A program made the position numbers and the translations under genes. A stretch of DNA of 64,000 nucleotides from SYFY01 sp041752315 (lineage in GTDB: Bacteria; Pseudomonadota; Gammaproteobacteria; Pseudomonadales; Azotimanducaceae), in contig JBGSHJ010000059.1 in assembly GCA_041752315.1 (NCBI GenBank), forward strand, positions 76,656 through 140,655. The letters are read 5' to 3'. The notes under the pieces are model-generated. The model ran no database searches. It had not been told where the DNA came from and saw only the letters and a program-made list of their open reading frames with translations. Below are positions 1 through 8,728 of this stretch, one piece after another (the stretch's first letter is position 1; every line of letters starts with the position of its first letter).

Positions 1-1778
1 AGTTTTTTGGCGAAGGGGCAGCGGCCCTGACAGTCGGCGACCGTGCCACGATCTCCAACATGACCCCGGAATTTGGCGCGACGGCTGCCATGTTCTACAT
101 CGATCAGAAGACGATCGACTACCTGCGGCTCACGGGTCGCGATGACGCGCAGGTGAAACTCGTTGAAACCTATGCGAAGACGGTCGGCCTCTGGGCGGAC
201 AGTCTGAAATCGGCGGTATATCCCCGATCGCTGCGCTTTGATCTGTCGTCAGTCGTGCGCAACATGGCGGGGCCATCCAATCCGCACGCACGAGTGGCGA
301 CCGCGGATCTGGCTTCCAGGGGCATCGCGGCACCGTGGACCAAGGAGCCGGGATTGATGCCTGATGGCGCGGTGATCATCGCGGCCATCACGAGTTGCAC
401 CAATACCAGCAACCCCAGAAACGTGATTGCGGCAGGTCTGCTGGCGCGCAACGCAAACAAGCGGGGTCTGACCCGCAAACCCTGGGTCAAATCTTCGCTC
501 GCCCCGGGATCGAAAGTTGTCCAGCTGTATCTGGAGGAGGCCAATCTGCTGGGCGAACTCGAAAAACTGGGCTTCGGCATCGTGGCGTTTGCCTGCACAA
601 CCTGTAATGGCATGAGTGGCGCGCTGGATCCGCTGATACAGAAGGAAGTGATCGACCGGGATCTGTACGCCACCGCGGTGCTCTCCGGCAATCGCAACTT
701 TGATGGCCGCATTCATCCTTATGCCAAGCAGGCGTTTCTGGCGTCACCGCCATTGGTGATTGCCTACGCCATTGCCGGCACCGTACGTGTCGACATCGAA
801 CAGGATCCCCTGGGTCTTGATCCGGAAGGCAAGCCGGTGATGCTGAAGGACATCTGGCCGACCGACGAAGAAATCGATGCCGTGGTTGCGCGTTGCGTGA
901 AGCCTTCGCAGTTTCATCAGGTCTACAACCCGATGTTCATCAACCTGAAAGACACCACACTGGTCACGCCTCCGTTGTACAACTGGCGGCCGCAGAGCAC
1001 GTACATCCGTCGACCGCCCTATTGGGAAGGGGCGCTTGCGGGTGAACGTACGCTGACGGGCATGCGTCCGTTGGCGGTGCTCGGCGACAACATCACGACA
1101 GATCACCTGTCCCCTTCCAACGCAATCATGCTCGACAGCGCCGCCGGTGCCTATCTCGCAAAAATGGGCCTGCCCGAAGAAGACTTCAATTCTTACGCCA
1201 CCCACCGCGGTGATCACCTCACCGCGCAGCGAGCGACGTTTGCTAACCCTACGCTTGCCAACGAGATGGTGGTGGAGAATGGCAAGGTCAGGAGAGGCTC
1301 ACTGGCCCGAATCGAACCGGAAGGCAAGGTCATGCGCATGTGGGAAGCCATCGAGACCTACATGGAACGTCGTCAGCCGCTCATCATCATCGCCGGTGCA
1401 GACTACGGTCAGGGTTCTTCACGGGACTGGGCGGCCAAGGGGGTTCGCCTGGCAGGCGTTGAAGTCATCGTCGCCGAAGGTTTCGAGCGCATCCACCGGA
1501 CCAACCTCATCGGCATGGGTGTATTGCCCCTGGAGTTCAAACAGGGCAACACACGCAAAACCTTTGCAATCGATGGTACGGAGACTTTCGACGTGATCGG
1601 TGAAGAGCGCCCACGAACAACATTGACCGTTGTCATGCATCGCAGAAATGGCGAGCGCGTGGAAATTCCGGTGACCTGCCGACTTGATACCGCCGAAGAA
1701 GTTTCGATCTACGCAGCCGGTGGGGTATTGCAGCGGTTTGCACAGGATTTCCTTGAGTCCTCGGTGGCAGCAGGGTAG
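1..1778 (+). CDS. acnD: 2-methylcitrate dehydratase AcnD, Fe/S-dependent (5' partial)
   Basis: This is the C-terminal part of an aconitase-superfamily hydratase. The reading frame is open from the first bases of the window, so the ATG at 60 is internal and the true start lies upstream. The three cysteine ligands of the 4Fe-4S cluster are visible, at codons 396 (motif TSCTNTSNP), 594 and 603 (motif CTTCNG). The swivel domain follows, with QGSSRDWAAKG near codons 1410-1440. The assignment to AcnD rather than a general aconitase rests on the prpF gene that starts 10 bases after the stop, because AcnD works only together with PrpF. It dehydrates 2-methylcitrate to a methylaconitate isomer in propionate oxidation, in the cytoplasm. 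AcnA is the alternative if only the sequence is considered. Confidence 0.9.
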   Translation, partial: FFGEGAAALTVGDRATISNMTPEFGATAAMFYIDQKTIDYLRLTGRDDAQVKLVETYAKTVGLWADSLKSAVYPRSLRFDLSSVVRNMAGPSNPHARVATADLASRGIAAPWTKEPGLMPDGAVIIAAITSCTNTSNPRNVIAAGLLARNANKRGLTRKPWVKSSLAPGSKVVQLYLEEANLLGELEKLGFGIVAFACTTCNGMSGALDPLIQKEVIDRDLYATAVLSGNRNFDGRIHPYAKQAFLASPPLVIAYAIAGTVRVDIEQDPLGLDPEGKPVMLKDIWPTDEEIDAVVARCVKPSQFHQVYNPMFINLKDTTLVTPPLYNWRPQSTYIRRPPYWEGALAGERTLTGMRPLAVLGDNITTDHLSPSNAIMLDSAAGAYLAKMGLPEEDFNSYATHRGDHLTAQRATFANPTLANEMVVENGKVRRGSLARIEPEGKVMRMWEAIETYMERRQPLIIIAGADYGQGSSRDWAAKGVRLAGVEVIVAEGFERIHRTNLIGMGVLPLEFKQGNTRKTFAIDGTETFDVIGEERPRTTLTVVMHRRNGERVEIPVTCRLDTAEEVSIYAAGGVLQRFAQDFLESSVAAG

Positions 1779-1788
1779 GGGGCAAACC

Positions 1789-2970
1789 ATGACTCACGTT
1801 CCCCAGATCCGCATACCCGCCACCTACATGCGTGGTGGCACCAGCAAAGGAGTTTTTTTCCGGATCGACGATCTGCCACCTGCCGCGCAGGTGCCAGGCT
1901 CTGCCCGCGACAAGCTGTTGCTGCGTGTGATCGGCAGTCCCGATCCGTATGCCAAACAGACCGACGGCATGGGTGGCGCGACCTCCAGTACCAGCAAGAC
2001 AGTCCTTCTCTCGAAGAGTTCCAGGGAAGGTCACGACGTCGACTACCTGTTTGGACAGGTGTCGATTGACCAGCCGTTTGTGGACTGGAGTGGCAATTGC
2101 GGAAACCTGTCAGCGGCTGTCGGTCCGTTCGCCATCGCCAATGGCCTGATCGACAGGGATCGAATCCCTGACAACGGTACTGCAGTGGTCCGGATCTGGC
2201 AGGCCAACATCAGCAAGACCATTGTCGCCCATGTACCGATGACCAACGGGATGCCGCAGGAAACCGGTGACTTCGAACTGGACGGCGTGACCTTTCCTGC
2301 TGCGGAAGTCGCGCTCGACTTCGAAGATCCTGCCGACGATACCGGTGGTTCCATGTTCCCCACGGGCAACCTGGTCGACGACCTGGTGGTTCCAGGAGTG
2401 GGTACGCTGAAGGCGACCATGATCAATGCAGGGATTCCAACCATCTTCGTGAATGCCGACGCGGTTGGTTATACCGGCAGGGAGCTGCAGGGTGATATCA
2501 ACAACGACGAACGGGCACTCGCCATGTTCGAGACCATCCGGGCCCATGGTGCGGTGCGGATGGGACTGATCAAGACCGTGGCAGAGGCCGCTGGTCGGCA
2601 GCACACGCCAAAAGTCGCGATCGTCGCGGGTCCCGCACCCTACACCGCATCCAGCGGCAAACAGGTGAAAGAAGGGGATATCGATCTGCTGGTTCGGGCG
2701 TTGTCCATGGGCAAACTGCATCACGCCATGATGGGAACGGCGGCAGTCGCCATCGGTACGGCAGCCGCGGTCACTGGCACCCTTGTCAATCTTGCGGCAG
2801 GGGGAGGTGAACGGACTGCAGTACGCTTTGGCCATCCATCCGGGACATTGCGGGTGGGTGCCAGGGCACAACTCGTCAATGGCGAGTGGACAGTGACACG
2901 TGCGACGATGAGTCGCAGTGCACGCATACTGATGGAAGGGTGGGTTCGTGTGCCGGGTGATTGTTTCTGA
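1789..2970 (+). CDS. prpF: 2-methylaconitate cis-trans isomerase PrpF
   Basis: A 393-residue protein of the PrpF family (diaminopimelate-epimerase fold). Typical stretches are TYMRGGTSKGVFF at the N-terminus, TDGMGGATSSTSK, and DWSGNCGNLSAAVG, which carries the conserved Cys. Its known role is to isomerise the AcnD product so that it can be hydrated to 2-methylisocitrate. The start at 1789 was chosen over an in-frame ATG at 1684 because it matches the family N-terminus and lies just after the acnD stop, with a purine-rich GGGGGC stretch upstream. It is translationally close to acnD and surely co-transcribed with it. The rest of the methylcitrate pathway is not adjacent but begins about 5 kb further on. 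Confidence 0.93.
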   Translation: MTHVPQIRIPATYMRGGTSKGVFFRIDDLPPAAQVPGSARDKLLLRVIGSPDPYAKQTDGMGGATSSTSKTVLLSKSSREGHDVDYLFGQVSIDQPFVDWSGNCGNLSAAVGPFAIANGLIDRDRIPDNGTAVVRIWQANISKTIVAHVPMTNGMPQETGDFELDGVTFPAAEVALDFEDPADDTGGSMFPTGNLVDDLVVPGVGTLKATMINAGIPTIFVNADAVGYTGRELQGDINNDERALAMFETIRAHGAVRMGLIKTVAEAAGRQHTPKVAIVAGPAPYTASSGKQVKEGDIDLLVRALSMGKLHHAMMGTAAVAIGTAAAVTGTLVNLAAGGGERTAVRFGHPSGTLRVGARAQLVNGEWTVTRATMSRSARILMEGWVRVPGDCF

Positions 2971-3011
2971 CTTCACCCGGTCATATCAGAAAGGTCCGGC
3001 CCTGACCGGTT

Positions 3012-3032
3012 GCCGCGTCGTCATGACGCGGC
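3012..3032. terminator. Hairpin between convergent prpF and molybdenum hydroxylase genes
   Basis: Arms GCCGCGTC and GACGCGGC are perfectly complementary around a 5-base loop. The hairpin sits 41 bases past the prpF stop and 36 bases beyond the stop of the leftward gene. There is no T-run on either side, so a bidirectional terminator is only an inference from position. Confidence 0.4.
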
Positions 3033-3068
3033 GATCACGTGTGGGCCGGTCCGGCGTTCCCCGATGAT

Positions 3069-5318
3069 TCAGATCGAGTAGCCTTCCTCACTGAGTGGCA
3101 TCTTCCGGACACGCTGTCCTGTTGCAGCGAAGATCGCATTGCCAACAGCTGGCGCCAGCGGTGGCAGCGCAGGTTCCCCCAGACCCGTGGGCCTGAAGTC
3201 GCTCTGGATGAAGTGAACGTCGACGATCGGAGCCGAAGGCAGACGCAGCACCGGATAGTCGTTGAAATTCGACTGCTGGATCCGGCCACCTTCCATGGTG
3301 ATCTTCTGGGTCATCATGGTCGAGAGCCCGTCGATCACGGAACCTTGTACCTGTGATACCGCACCACTGAAATTGATGATTGGACCGACATCGACGGCCA
3401 CTGTCACCCGCTTCACCCTGACACGCTTGTTGCTGTCGACTTCGACCTCCGCAACCTCTGCGATGTGACCTGCGTGACTGAAGAAAAACGCAAGACCCAG
3501 GCCGGTGCCGGGTGCCATCTTCTTGCCCCAGCCAGCTTTTTCGGCGGCAAGCTTGATCACTCCCGCCGCTCGCCCTGTATGCATCGAACGGATGTTGCCG
3601 TCTTCGATCCATCGTGATTCACCGAGAATTTCCAGCAGGAAGTCGCGGTGGTCACGTCCAGCCTTGTGAGCCACCTCATCCAGGAAACTCTGCACGACCC
3701 AGGCATTGGTGTTCGAGCGGGGCGCACGCCATGGTCCACAGGGTGTCCTGATCTCGAACATCGTGTTGGAGACATATCCGTTGTCGATGCTCTCGAGCGG
3801 GAATTCATTGGCCGTGAAACCGGAGCCGATGACCGGTTGGCCATTGGTCTGCATGCCAATGTGGTGATTTTCGAAGGCGATCAGCTTGCCCGCCTTGTTG
3901 ACCGCAGCCTTGACCGACTGAAAACCGCCCACACGGAAAAAGTCGTGGTGGATGTCGTCTTCACGTGTCCACGTCAGTTTGACAGGTTTGCCTACACGCT
4001 TCGAAATCTCGGTTACCTCGCAGATGTACTCACTGAAGATCCGGCGACCGAAGCTGCCACCAAGGCGCATCTGATGAATGGTGACCTGGTCCTGCTCGAG
4101 ACCGAACATCGTCTTCATCGGCGCGTAGGCGCGTGTGGGTCCCTGGGTGGGAATCCACAGTTCAACAGTGTCCTTGCTGCCACTACTGCCCGGTTTGTAG
4201 TGAGCAGTGCAGTTCATGGGCTCCATGCACAGGTGAGCGACAAATGGATATTCGTAAAAAGCTTCCAGGGTCGTGTTGTCGGGGTTGTCGAACTGCGTGT
4301 CGACGTCTCCCTTTTTCACGATCGGATCACCACCACGCTTTCCCTTCAGGGCGGCGGCATCCGCTGCCATCTTCGACCAGCTGTCCTTCGATGCACCGGA
4401 CTCATCCCACTGGATTTTCAGTTTCTGCTTGGCGCTGAAGACGGCGTGGGTGTTGGTGCCTACAACCGCGACTCCATCCAGGAGTTCCATCACGTTGTCA
4501 TTGCCCTTGACGATGAACGCATCAACGATGCCCGGAAGTCGCTTGATCTCGTCGAGGTTGGCACTGACAACCTTGCCATGAAGGGTGGGGCACTTCTGGT
4601 ACGCCGCATACAGCATGTCCGGGACGCGGGTATCTATGCCAAACAAGGCACCCCCCGTGACGATCACCTTGTTGTCAACACCGGAGATGGCCTTGCCAAT
4701 GATCGTGTAGTCCGCACGTTCCTTGAATTCGAGCGTAGCGACATCGGGAACAGGTTGTTTGGCAGCCAGCGAGGCGAGCTGTGCGAAGGTGCGGAATTCT
4801 CCGGATTCGTGGGTTACCCGGCTGTTTGCGGCTGTCAGTTCGTCACGCGGTACTTCCATGACGACGGCGCCAGCACCGATGAGCATCTCCCTTGCGGAGG
4901 CACCCATCTGCCGCATCTGGTCCCACGTCCTGGGTACCGTGGTCGAGCCACCAGCACCGTGCTGGCCGAACAGCAGTTCGTTGACGGGAGACTGCAGTAC
5001 TTCAACGTCGCTCCAGCTCGCGCCCATTTCTTCGGCGATCACCATTGGCAGTGTGGTCTTGATACCCTGGCCCATTTCCGCATTTGCGGAATAGATGACG
5101 ATCCTGCCTTCGGGGGTTAGACGAATGAAGGCATTGAGTTCCGCATTGGCGATCAGCGGAGCGATTTGTGTGTCAGCACCGAGAATGGAAGGTGACATGG
5201 AAGCCAGGACAAGACCGCCACCGAGCAGACCTGTCAGTTTCAGGAACCCGCGTCGATCAATGTGGGTTGCGCCGGCCTTGCGTACCGAGTTGATGAGGGT
5301 GTGGTTGTCGTTGTTCAT
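3069..5318 (-). CDS. Xanthine dehydrogenase-family molybdopterin-binding subunit (isoquinoline 1-oxidoreductase beta-like), Tat-exported
   Basis: A 749-residue large subunit of a molybdenum hydroxylase. A twin-arginine signal, DRRGFLKL at residues 21-28, is followed by a hydrophobic stretch, so it is exported to the periplasm already folded with its cofactor. The cofactor-binding segments GGSFGRR and PCGPWRAPRSN are present. The catalytic Glu is E715 in GLGEPALPPLAP near the C-terminus. The family hydroxylates N-heterocycles or oxidises aldehydes with water as oxygen donor, and here I see no FAD subunit, as in IorAB-type enzymes. The start at 5318 was preferred over an upstream in-frame ATG at 5417 because it opens directly into the Tat signal. 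It overlaps the end of the small-subunit gene by a few bases. The substrate cannot be told from sequence. Confidence 0.88.
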   Translation of the reverse strand: MNNDNHTLINSVRKAGATHIDRRGFLKLTGLLGGGLVLASMSPSILGADTQIAPLIANAELNAFIRLTPEGRIVIYSANAEMGQGIKTTLPMVIAEEMGASWSDVEVLQSPVNELLFGQHGAGGSTTVPRTWDQMRQMGASAREMLIGAGAVVMEVPRDELTAANSRVTHESGEFRTFAQLASLAAKQPVPDVATLEFKERADYTIIGKAISGVDNKVIVTGGALFGIDTRVPDMLYAAYQKCPTLHGKVVSANLDEIKRLPGIVDAFIVKGNDNVMELLDGVAVVGTNTHAVFSAKQKLKIQWDESGASKDSWSKMAADAAALKGKRGGDPIVKKGDVDTQFDNPDNTTLEAFYEYPFVAHLCMEPMNCTAHYKPGSSGSKDTVELWIPTQGPTRAYAPMKTMFGLEQDQVTIHQMRLGGSFGRRIFSEYICEVTEISKRVGKPVKLTWTREDDIHHDFFRVGGFQSVKAAVNKAGKLIAFENHHIGMQTNGQPVIGSGFTANEFPLESIDNGYVSNTMFEIRTPCGPWRAPRSNTNAWVVQSFLDEVAHKAGRDHRDFLLEILGESRWIEDGNIRSMHTGRAAGVIKLAAEKAGWGKKMAPGTGLGLAFFFSHAGHIAEVAEVEVDSNKRVRVKRVTVAVDVGPIINFSGAVSQVQGSVIDGLSTMMTQKITMEGGRIQQSNFNDYPVLRLPSAPIVDVHFIQSDFRPTGLGEPALPPLAPAVGNAIFAATGQRVRKMPLSEEGYSI

Positions 5319-5811
5319 GCTTTTTCCCCGACAGTGCGTGCTGCATCGTGGAAGAGCGCGCTGGCGGGCTTGGCCGCCATGTGGATGGCCGAGCGAATCC
5401 GCAGGTAGGTACCACACCGACAGTAGTTGCCTGCCATGGCGGCATCGATGTCTGCATCGTCCGGATCAGGTCGGGTTGCGAGCAGGGCTGCTGCAGTCAT
5501 GATCTGTCCGGTCTGGCAGTAACCACACTGCGCGACATCCAGTTCTATCCAGGCCTGCTGCAACGGGTGCAGTTGATCACCGTTCGCAAGCCCCTCGATC
5601 GTGGTGACTTTCTGGCCGAAACCGTGACAACACAGGATCGCACGGCGTTACCGTTGACATGGACCGTACACGCGCCACATTGGGCGATACCACAGCCAAA
5701 CTTCGTTCCTATCAGACCCAGCCTGTCGCGGAGCGCCCATAACAGTGGCATGTCCGGTTCGACGTCGAGCGTTTGATCAGCGCCATTGATGTTGAGCGTA
5801 TATCTGGGCAT
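5315..5811 (-). pseudogene. [2Fe-2S] small subunit of the molybdenum hydroxylase, interrupted by a frameshift
   Basis: The gene is readable only in two frames. From the ATG at 5811 (ribosome site AAAGGA upstream) come the plant-type ferredoxin motifs GTKFGCGIAQCGAC and, further on, RSC. After codon 5619-5617 the homology jumps to the -1 frame, giving GQKVTTIEGL, then QCGYCQTGQIM and NYCRCG, which hold the cysteines of the second 2Fe-2S cluster, to the stop at 5315. Both halves are otherwise well preserved. The region near 5617 is short by one base, or by one base plus whole codons (4 or 7), compared with my memory of family spacing. It may be a real lesion, a sequencing or assembly error, or (less likely) recoding. 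If real, the large subunit would lack its electron-transfer partner. Confidence 0.8.
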
Positions 5812-5972
5812 GGCTGGTATCCTTTCCGATGTGGGAAACGGTGTGAAAATTGGCACACAAGGATAACCGCATCAGAGAATATCAGCCACGCATGGACCAT
5901 CGAGGAACAGTCCGGGAACGGTTCAAGAAGCAGTTCAAGGCTAAGTTCAAGGTAAAGGAATCGCAGGTGCGA

Positions 5973-6305
5973 TCAGACGAAATCCAGATCCGGATTCTGG
6001 TTGAGCAAATCCCGGGCGGCTTCCACGTCTGAGGTCCTGGCCTTCATGACTTCGTTGACAAACTTGAAGTAGACGTCGAACACACGACGGCCTGTCACGT
6101 CTTCAACAACAAAAAACGGTGCCCGATCAACACCATGCTCGGTGGCAATACGCATTCCTTCGCTGTAAGGATCGCGTTCATCGGCAACCACGGTGCGATC
6201 GATCCGGTCCATATAACCGTCACGCTGCAGACGCATGGAAACGTCTGCACACTTGCCGCATGGCTCTCCGTTCGCCAGGATCTTCTTGACGAACGTGATG
6301 TGCAT
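5973..6305 (-). CDS. Small thioredoxin/glutaredoxin-like protein with CGKC motif, linked to cysH
   Basis: A 110-residue protein beginning with a CxxC motif, C16-G-K-C19, in a glutaredoxin-like context. A short acidic tail follows a segment, DRAPFFVVED, that resembles the cis-proline strand of thioredoxin folds. The start at 6305 lies 4 bases after the cysH stop, so the two are co-translated; a longer upstream reading would run inside cysH. Adenylylsulfate reductases need a thiol reductant to release sulfite, so the context suggests a dedicated redox partner for CysH. That role is inference. It could instead act in general thiol repair. Confidence 0.72.
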   Translation of the reverse strand: MHITFVKKILANGEPCGKCADVSMRLQRDGYMDRIDRTVVADERDPYSEGMRIATEHGVDRAPFFVVEDVTGRRVFDVYFKFVNEVMKARTSDVEAARDLLNQNPDLDFV

Positions 6306-6309
6306 GGGA

Positions 6310-7044
6310 TCAGCGATTGACGATCTTGATGATGTTCTGGGCGTGCAGGCCACACTCTTTCTGAGTGGCCTCTTCCCACCACCAGCGACCCGCACGCTCG
6401 TGTTCATGGGGTCCGATGGCCCGTGTGCAGGGCTCACAGCCTATCGAGACAAAACCACGGTCATGGAGTGGGTTGTACGGCACTTCGTTGGTGCGGATGT
6501 AGGACCAGACGTCGGCAGAGGACCAGCCGGCCAGCGGATTGAACTTGGTCACGGTGTGATCGACAGTCGAAAACGCCTTGTCGACCTGCTCGAGCGGTAC
6601 ATCCATGCGGGTCACACTCTGATCGCGCCGTTGACCGGTGATCCAGGCATCCAGGGACGACAGCTTCCTGCGCAGTGGCATGATCTTGCGAACGCCACAG
6701 CACTCGTTATGGCCGTCCTTGTAAAAGGAGAACAAGCCCTTCTCACGGACCAGTTGCTCAACCGCCGAGGCTTCGGGCATGAGCATCTCGATCTTGAGGT
6801 TGTAACGTGAGCGGACATCCTCGATGAATCGGTAGGTCTCGGCGTGCAGCCGACCGGTATCCAGGCTGAACACACCGACCTCGATTCCGAGACGATGGGC
6901 CATATCCAGAAGCACGACGTCTTCCGCGCCGCTGAAGGAGATGGCAATCTTGTCGGACGCGAATCGTGACGCGGCATCCAGAAGGATGTCTTCCGGTGTC
7001 GGTTCGTGGAGCTGGATGTGTACGTTTGGGTTGTCCATTGCCAT
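6310..7044 (-). CDS. cysH: Adenylylsulfate (APS) reductase, 4Fe-4S, thiol-dependent
   Basis: A 244-residue PP-loop enzyme of assimilatory sulfate reduction: APS plus thiol gives sulfite plus AMP. SFSGAEDVVLLD (residues 36-47) is the nucleotide loop. C115-C116 and C203/C206 form the CC...CxxC signature of the 4Fe-4S cluster, which separates APS reductases from the cluster-free PAPS reductases of E. coli. The catalytic Cys is C231 in KECGLH. The start was taken at 7044, with a second possible ATG at 7038. The downstream CGKC protein is the likely reductant. The gene is divergent from thrH across about 210 bases. Confidence 0.93.
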   Translation of the reverse strand: MAMDNPNVHIQLHEPTPEDILLDAASRFASDKIAISFSGAEDVVLLDMAHRLGIEVGVFSLDTGRLHAETYRFIEDVRSRYNLKIEMLMPEASAVEQLVREKGLFSFYKDGHNECCGVRKIMPLRRKLSSLDAWITGQRRDQSVTRMDVPLEQVDKAFSTVDHTVTKFNPLAGWSSADVWSYIRTNEVPYNPLHDRGFVSIGCEPCTRAIGPHEHERAGRWWWEEATQKECGLHAQNIIKIVNR

Positions 7045-7254
7045 TGTTCCGTTCTGGTTCCCGTCTGTTGTGCGTTCTGTACGCTCGCCTTCGCAGCTCA
7101 CCTTGTTCGTGGGTCACGCTGGTGAGCACACTTCAGTGTGAGTTCGGCGCTGATTCAGATTTCGCCAGGGCAGCGTAGCAATGCCTGATAACGGTTATAA
7201 ATACTGAGTGGCTATATGCTTAATCTGGCTGGCTACCACGAACTGGAGGCAACA

Positions 7255-7866
7255 TTGGATATCGTGTGTCTGGATCTTGAAGGTGTGCTGATTCCCGAGA
7301 TCTGGCAGGCCGTGGCGCGTGAAGTTGACGAAGACAGGTTGCAGAAAACCACCCGGGACATTCCTGTTTATGACGACCTGATGCAATATCGGCTCGGAAT
7401 CATCGCCGAAATCGGTCTGTCCCTGACAACGATCCAGACGGTCATCGCTCGACTCGATCTGCTGCCGGGCGCCAGTCACTTCCTCGAGCAGCTCCGGCGG
7501 GATTACCAGGTCGCCATCCTGTCCGATACGTTTTACGAATTTGGCATGCCGTTCATGGCCAGGATGGGATATCCGTTCCTGCTTTGCCACAAACTGGTTG
7601 TCAGCAACGACATCATCACCGGTTACACCCTGCGTCAGCCCGATCCAAAACGAAATTCCGTAAAGGCGTTTCACAGTCTCAGGTACAACGTGACCGCCGC
7701 AGGAGATTCCTACAATGATGTGCCCATGCTGGAAGAGGCAGACAGGGGATTTTTTTTCTGTGCCCCAGACAATGTGATTCGGCAGTTCCCGCAGTATCCC
7801 GTGACGACGTCCTACGATGAACTGCTGGCACACATCAGAGCGGATCGAAAATCAGTGTCCGGTTGA
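7255..7866 (+). CDS. thrH: Bifunctional phosphoserine phosphatase / homoserine phosphotransferase ThrH
   Basis: A HAD-superfamily protein of about 203 residues, close to the roughly 205 of Pseudomonas ThrH. Motif I is DIVCLDLEGV (nucleophile D7), motif II is SDTFYEF, and motif III/IV is AAGDSYND. ThrH dephosphorylates phosphoserine and can pass the phosphate to homoserine. I chose the TTG at 7255: a strong GGAGG lies 5 bases upstream and the protein then begins exactly where the family does. The in-frame ATG at 7216 would add 13 residues without homology and has no good ribosome site. Confidence 0.88.
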   Translation: MDIVCLDLEGVLIPEIWQAVAREVDEDRLQKTTRDIPVYDDLMQYRLGIIAEIGLSLTTIQTVIARLDLLPGASHFLEQLRRDYQVAILSDTFYEFGMPFMARMGYPFLLCHKLVVSNDIITGYTLRQPDPKRNSVKAFHSLRYNVTAAGDSYNDVPMLEEADRGFFFCAPDNVIRQFPQYPVTTSYDELLAHIRADRKSVSG

Positions 7867-7913
7867 AGGGCTCCTTAAAGACCGGTCGCCGATGGAGCGT
7901 GATTCGGTCGCTA

Positions 7914-7927
7914 TTTTGTATACAAAA
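7914..7927. promoter_or_regulatory. Candidate GntR operator TTTTGTATACAAAA
   Basis: A perfect 14-bp palindrome ending 5 bases before the -35 hexamer of the gntR promoter. Its centre, TTGTATACAA, has the shape of sites bound by FCD-type GntR regulators. Autoregulation is inferred from position. I did not find a second copy by eye ahead of prpB. Confidence 0.55.
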
Positions 7928-7932
7928 CCAGC

Positions 7933-7961
7933 TTGACCGACTCATTTCAGACGAATACTGT
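7933..7961 (+). promoter_or_regulatory. Sigma70-type promoter of the gntR gene
   Basis: A -35 box TTGACC at 7933-7938 and a -10 box TACTGT at 7956-7961 are separated by 17 bases. A second palindrome, ATGAGTACTCAT (7962-7973), covers the expected transcription start and could be another operator half. The leader before the TTG start would be only about ten bases. Confidence 0.55.
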
Positions 7962-7977
7962 ATGAGTACTCATCATT

Positions 7978-8670
7978 TTGTCAACAATTGTGGCTGAAAC
8001 CGTACTACTGAGCCCCGGAGCGACACTCTCAGAACAAGTCATGATCGCGCTGCAACGGGCGATCGTGACTGGTGAACTTTCTCCGGGCTCAAAACTCAGC
8101 GAGGCCGATCTTGCCAGGCGGTTTGGCGTCAGCCGGGGTCCCTTGCGGGAAGCAATCCGCAGACTGGAGATCAGGCGGCTCCTCACCGTGATTCCAAACG
8201 CCGGGGCGCGGGTTGTCTCACTCGACAATCAGCAACTTCTAGCCCTGTTCGAAACCCGGGAAGCACTGGAGGGTCAGGCCGCACGTTTGGCCGCCGAGCG
8301 AATGAGTGACGAGGCCATTGCAGAGGTGCAAACGCTGCTGGACCGTCATGCAGCGGTCATCGCAGCCAGCGGGGGGCGCGCGTATTATCAGGAAGAGGGG
8401 GATTACGACTTCCACTACCGCGTTGCCCATGGGTCGGGGAATTTGCTGCTGGCGGGAATTCTTCTGGACGATCTGTATCAGCTGCTTCGAATGTACAGAT
8501 TCCGATTGTCAGCAGCACAGGGTCGGGCAGAGCAGGCGCTCGCGGAACACCGCCAGATTCTCGGCGCGATTGCCGAGCGCGATGGCCAGATGGCCGAACT
8601 GCTGATGCGCAGGCACATATCCCGTGGTAAACAACGCCTGGCCGAGCATGTCGAGTCGGACAAACAATGA
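7978..8670 (+). CDS. GntR-family transcriptional regulator, FCD subfamily, probable regulator of prpBC
   Basis: A 230-residue protein with an N-terminal winged helix-turn-helix (about residues 18-80, including SEADLARRFGVSRGPLREAIRRLE) and a C-terminal helical FCD ligand domain (about 90-225). It lies 58 bases ahead of prpB on the same strand, so it probably senses a methylcitrate-cycle intermediate or propionate and controls prpBC. That ligand is inference. The start is uncertain: TTG at 7978 or GTG at 7990. The ATG at 7962 is out of frame and hits a stop. No strong ribosome site is seen, so translation may be near leaderless. Confidence 0.88.
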   Translation: MSTIVAETVLLSPGATLSEQVMIALQRAIVTGELSPGSKLSEADLARRFGVSRGPLREAIRRLEIRRLLTVIPNAGARVVSLDNQQLLALFETREALEGQAARLAAERMSDEAIAEVQTLLDRHAAVIAASGGRAYYQEEGDYDFHYRVAHGSGNLLLAGILLDDLYQLLRMYRFRLSAAQGRAEQALAEHRQILGAIAERDGQMAELLMRRHISRGKQRLAEHVESDKQ

Positions 8671-8728
8671 TGCCTATCTCATTGATATGCAGAAATAATT
8701 TTACGAGACCTCACAGGAGATCGAACTC

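Noticed and set aside
3648..5120. A 490-codon forward open frame inside the molybdenum hydroxylase gene
   Set aside because: It is the mirror of a well-supported leftward gene with full family motifs, and its own translation shows no family.
5617..5622. Programmed -1 frameshift signal in the Fe-S subunit
   Set aside because: The site GTTTCGG is not a canonical slippery heptamer, and family spacing suggests missing bases.
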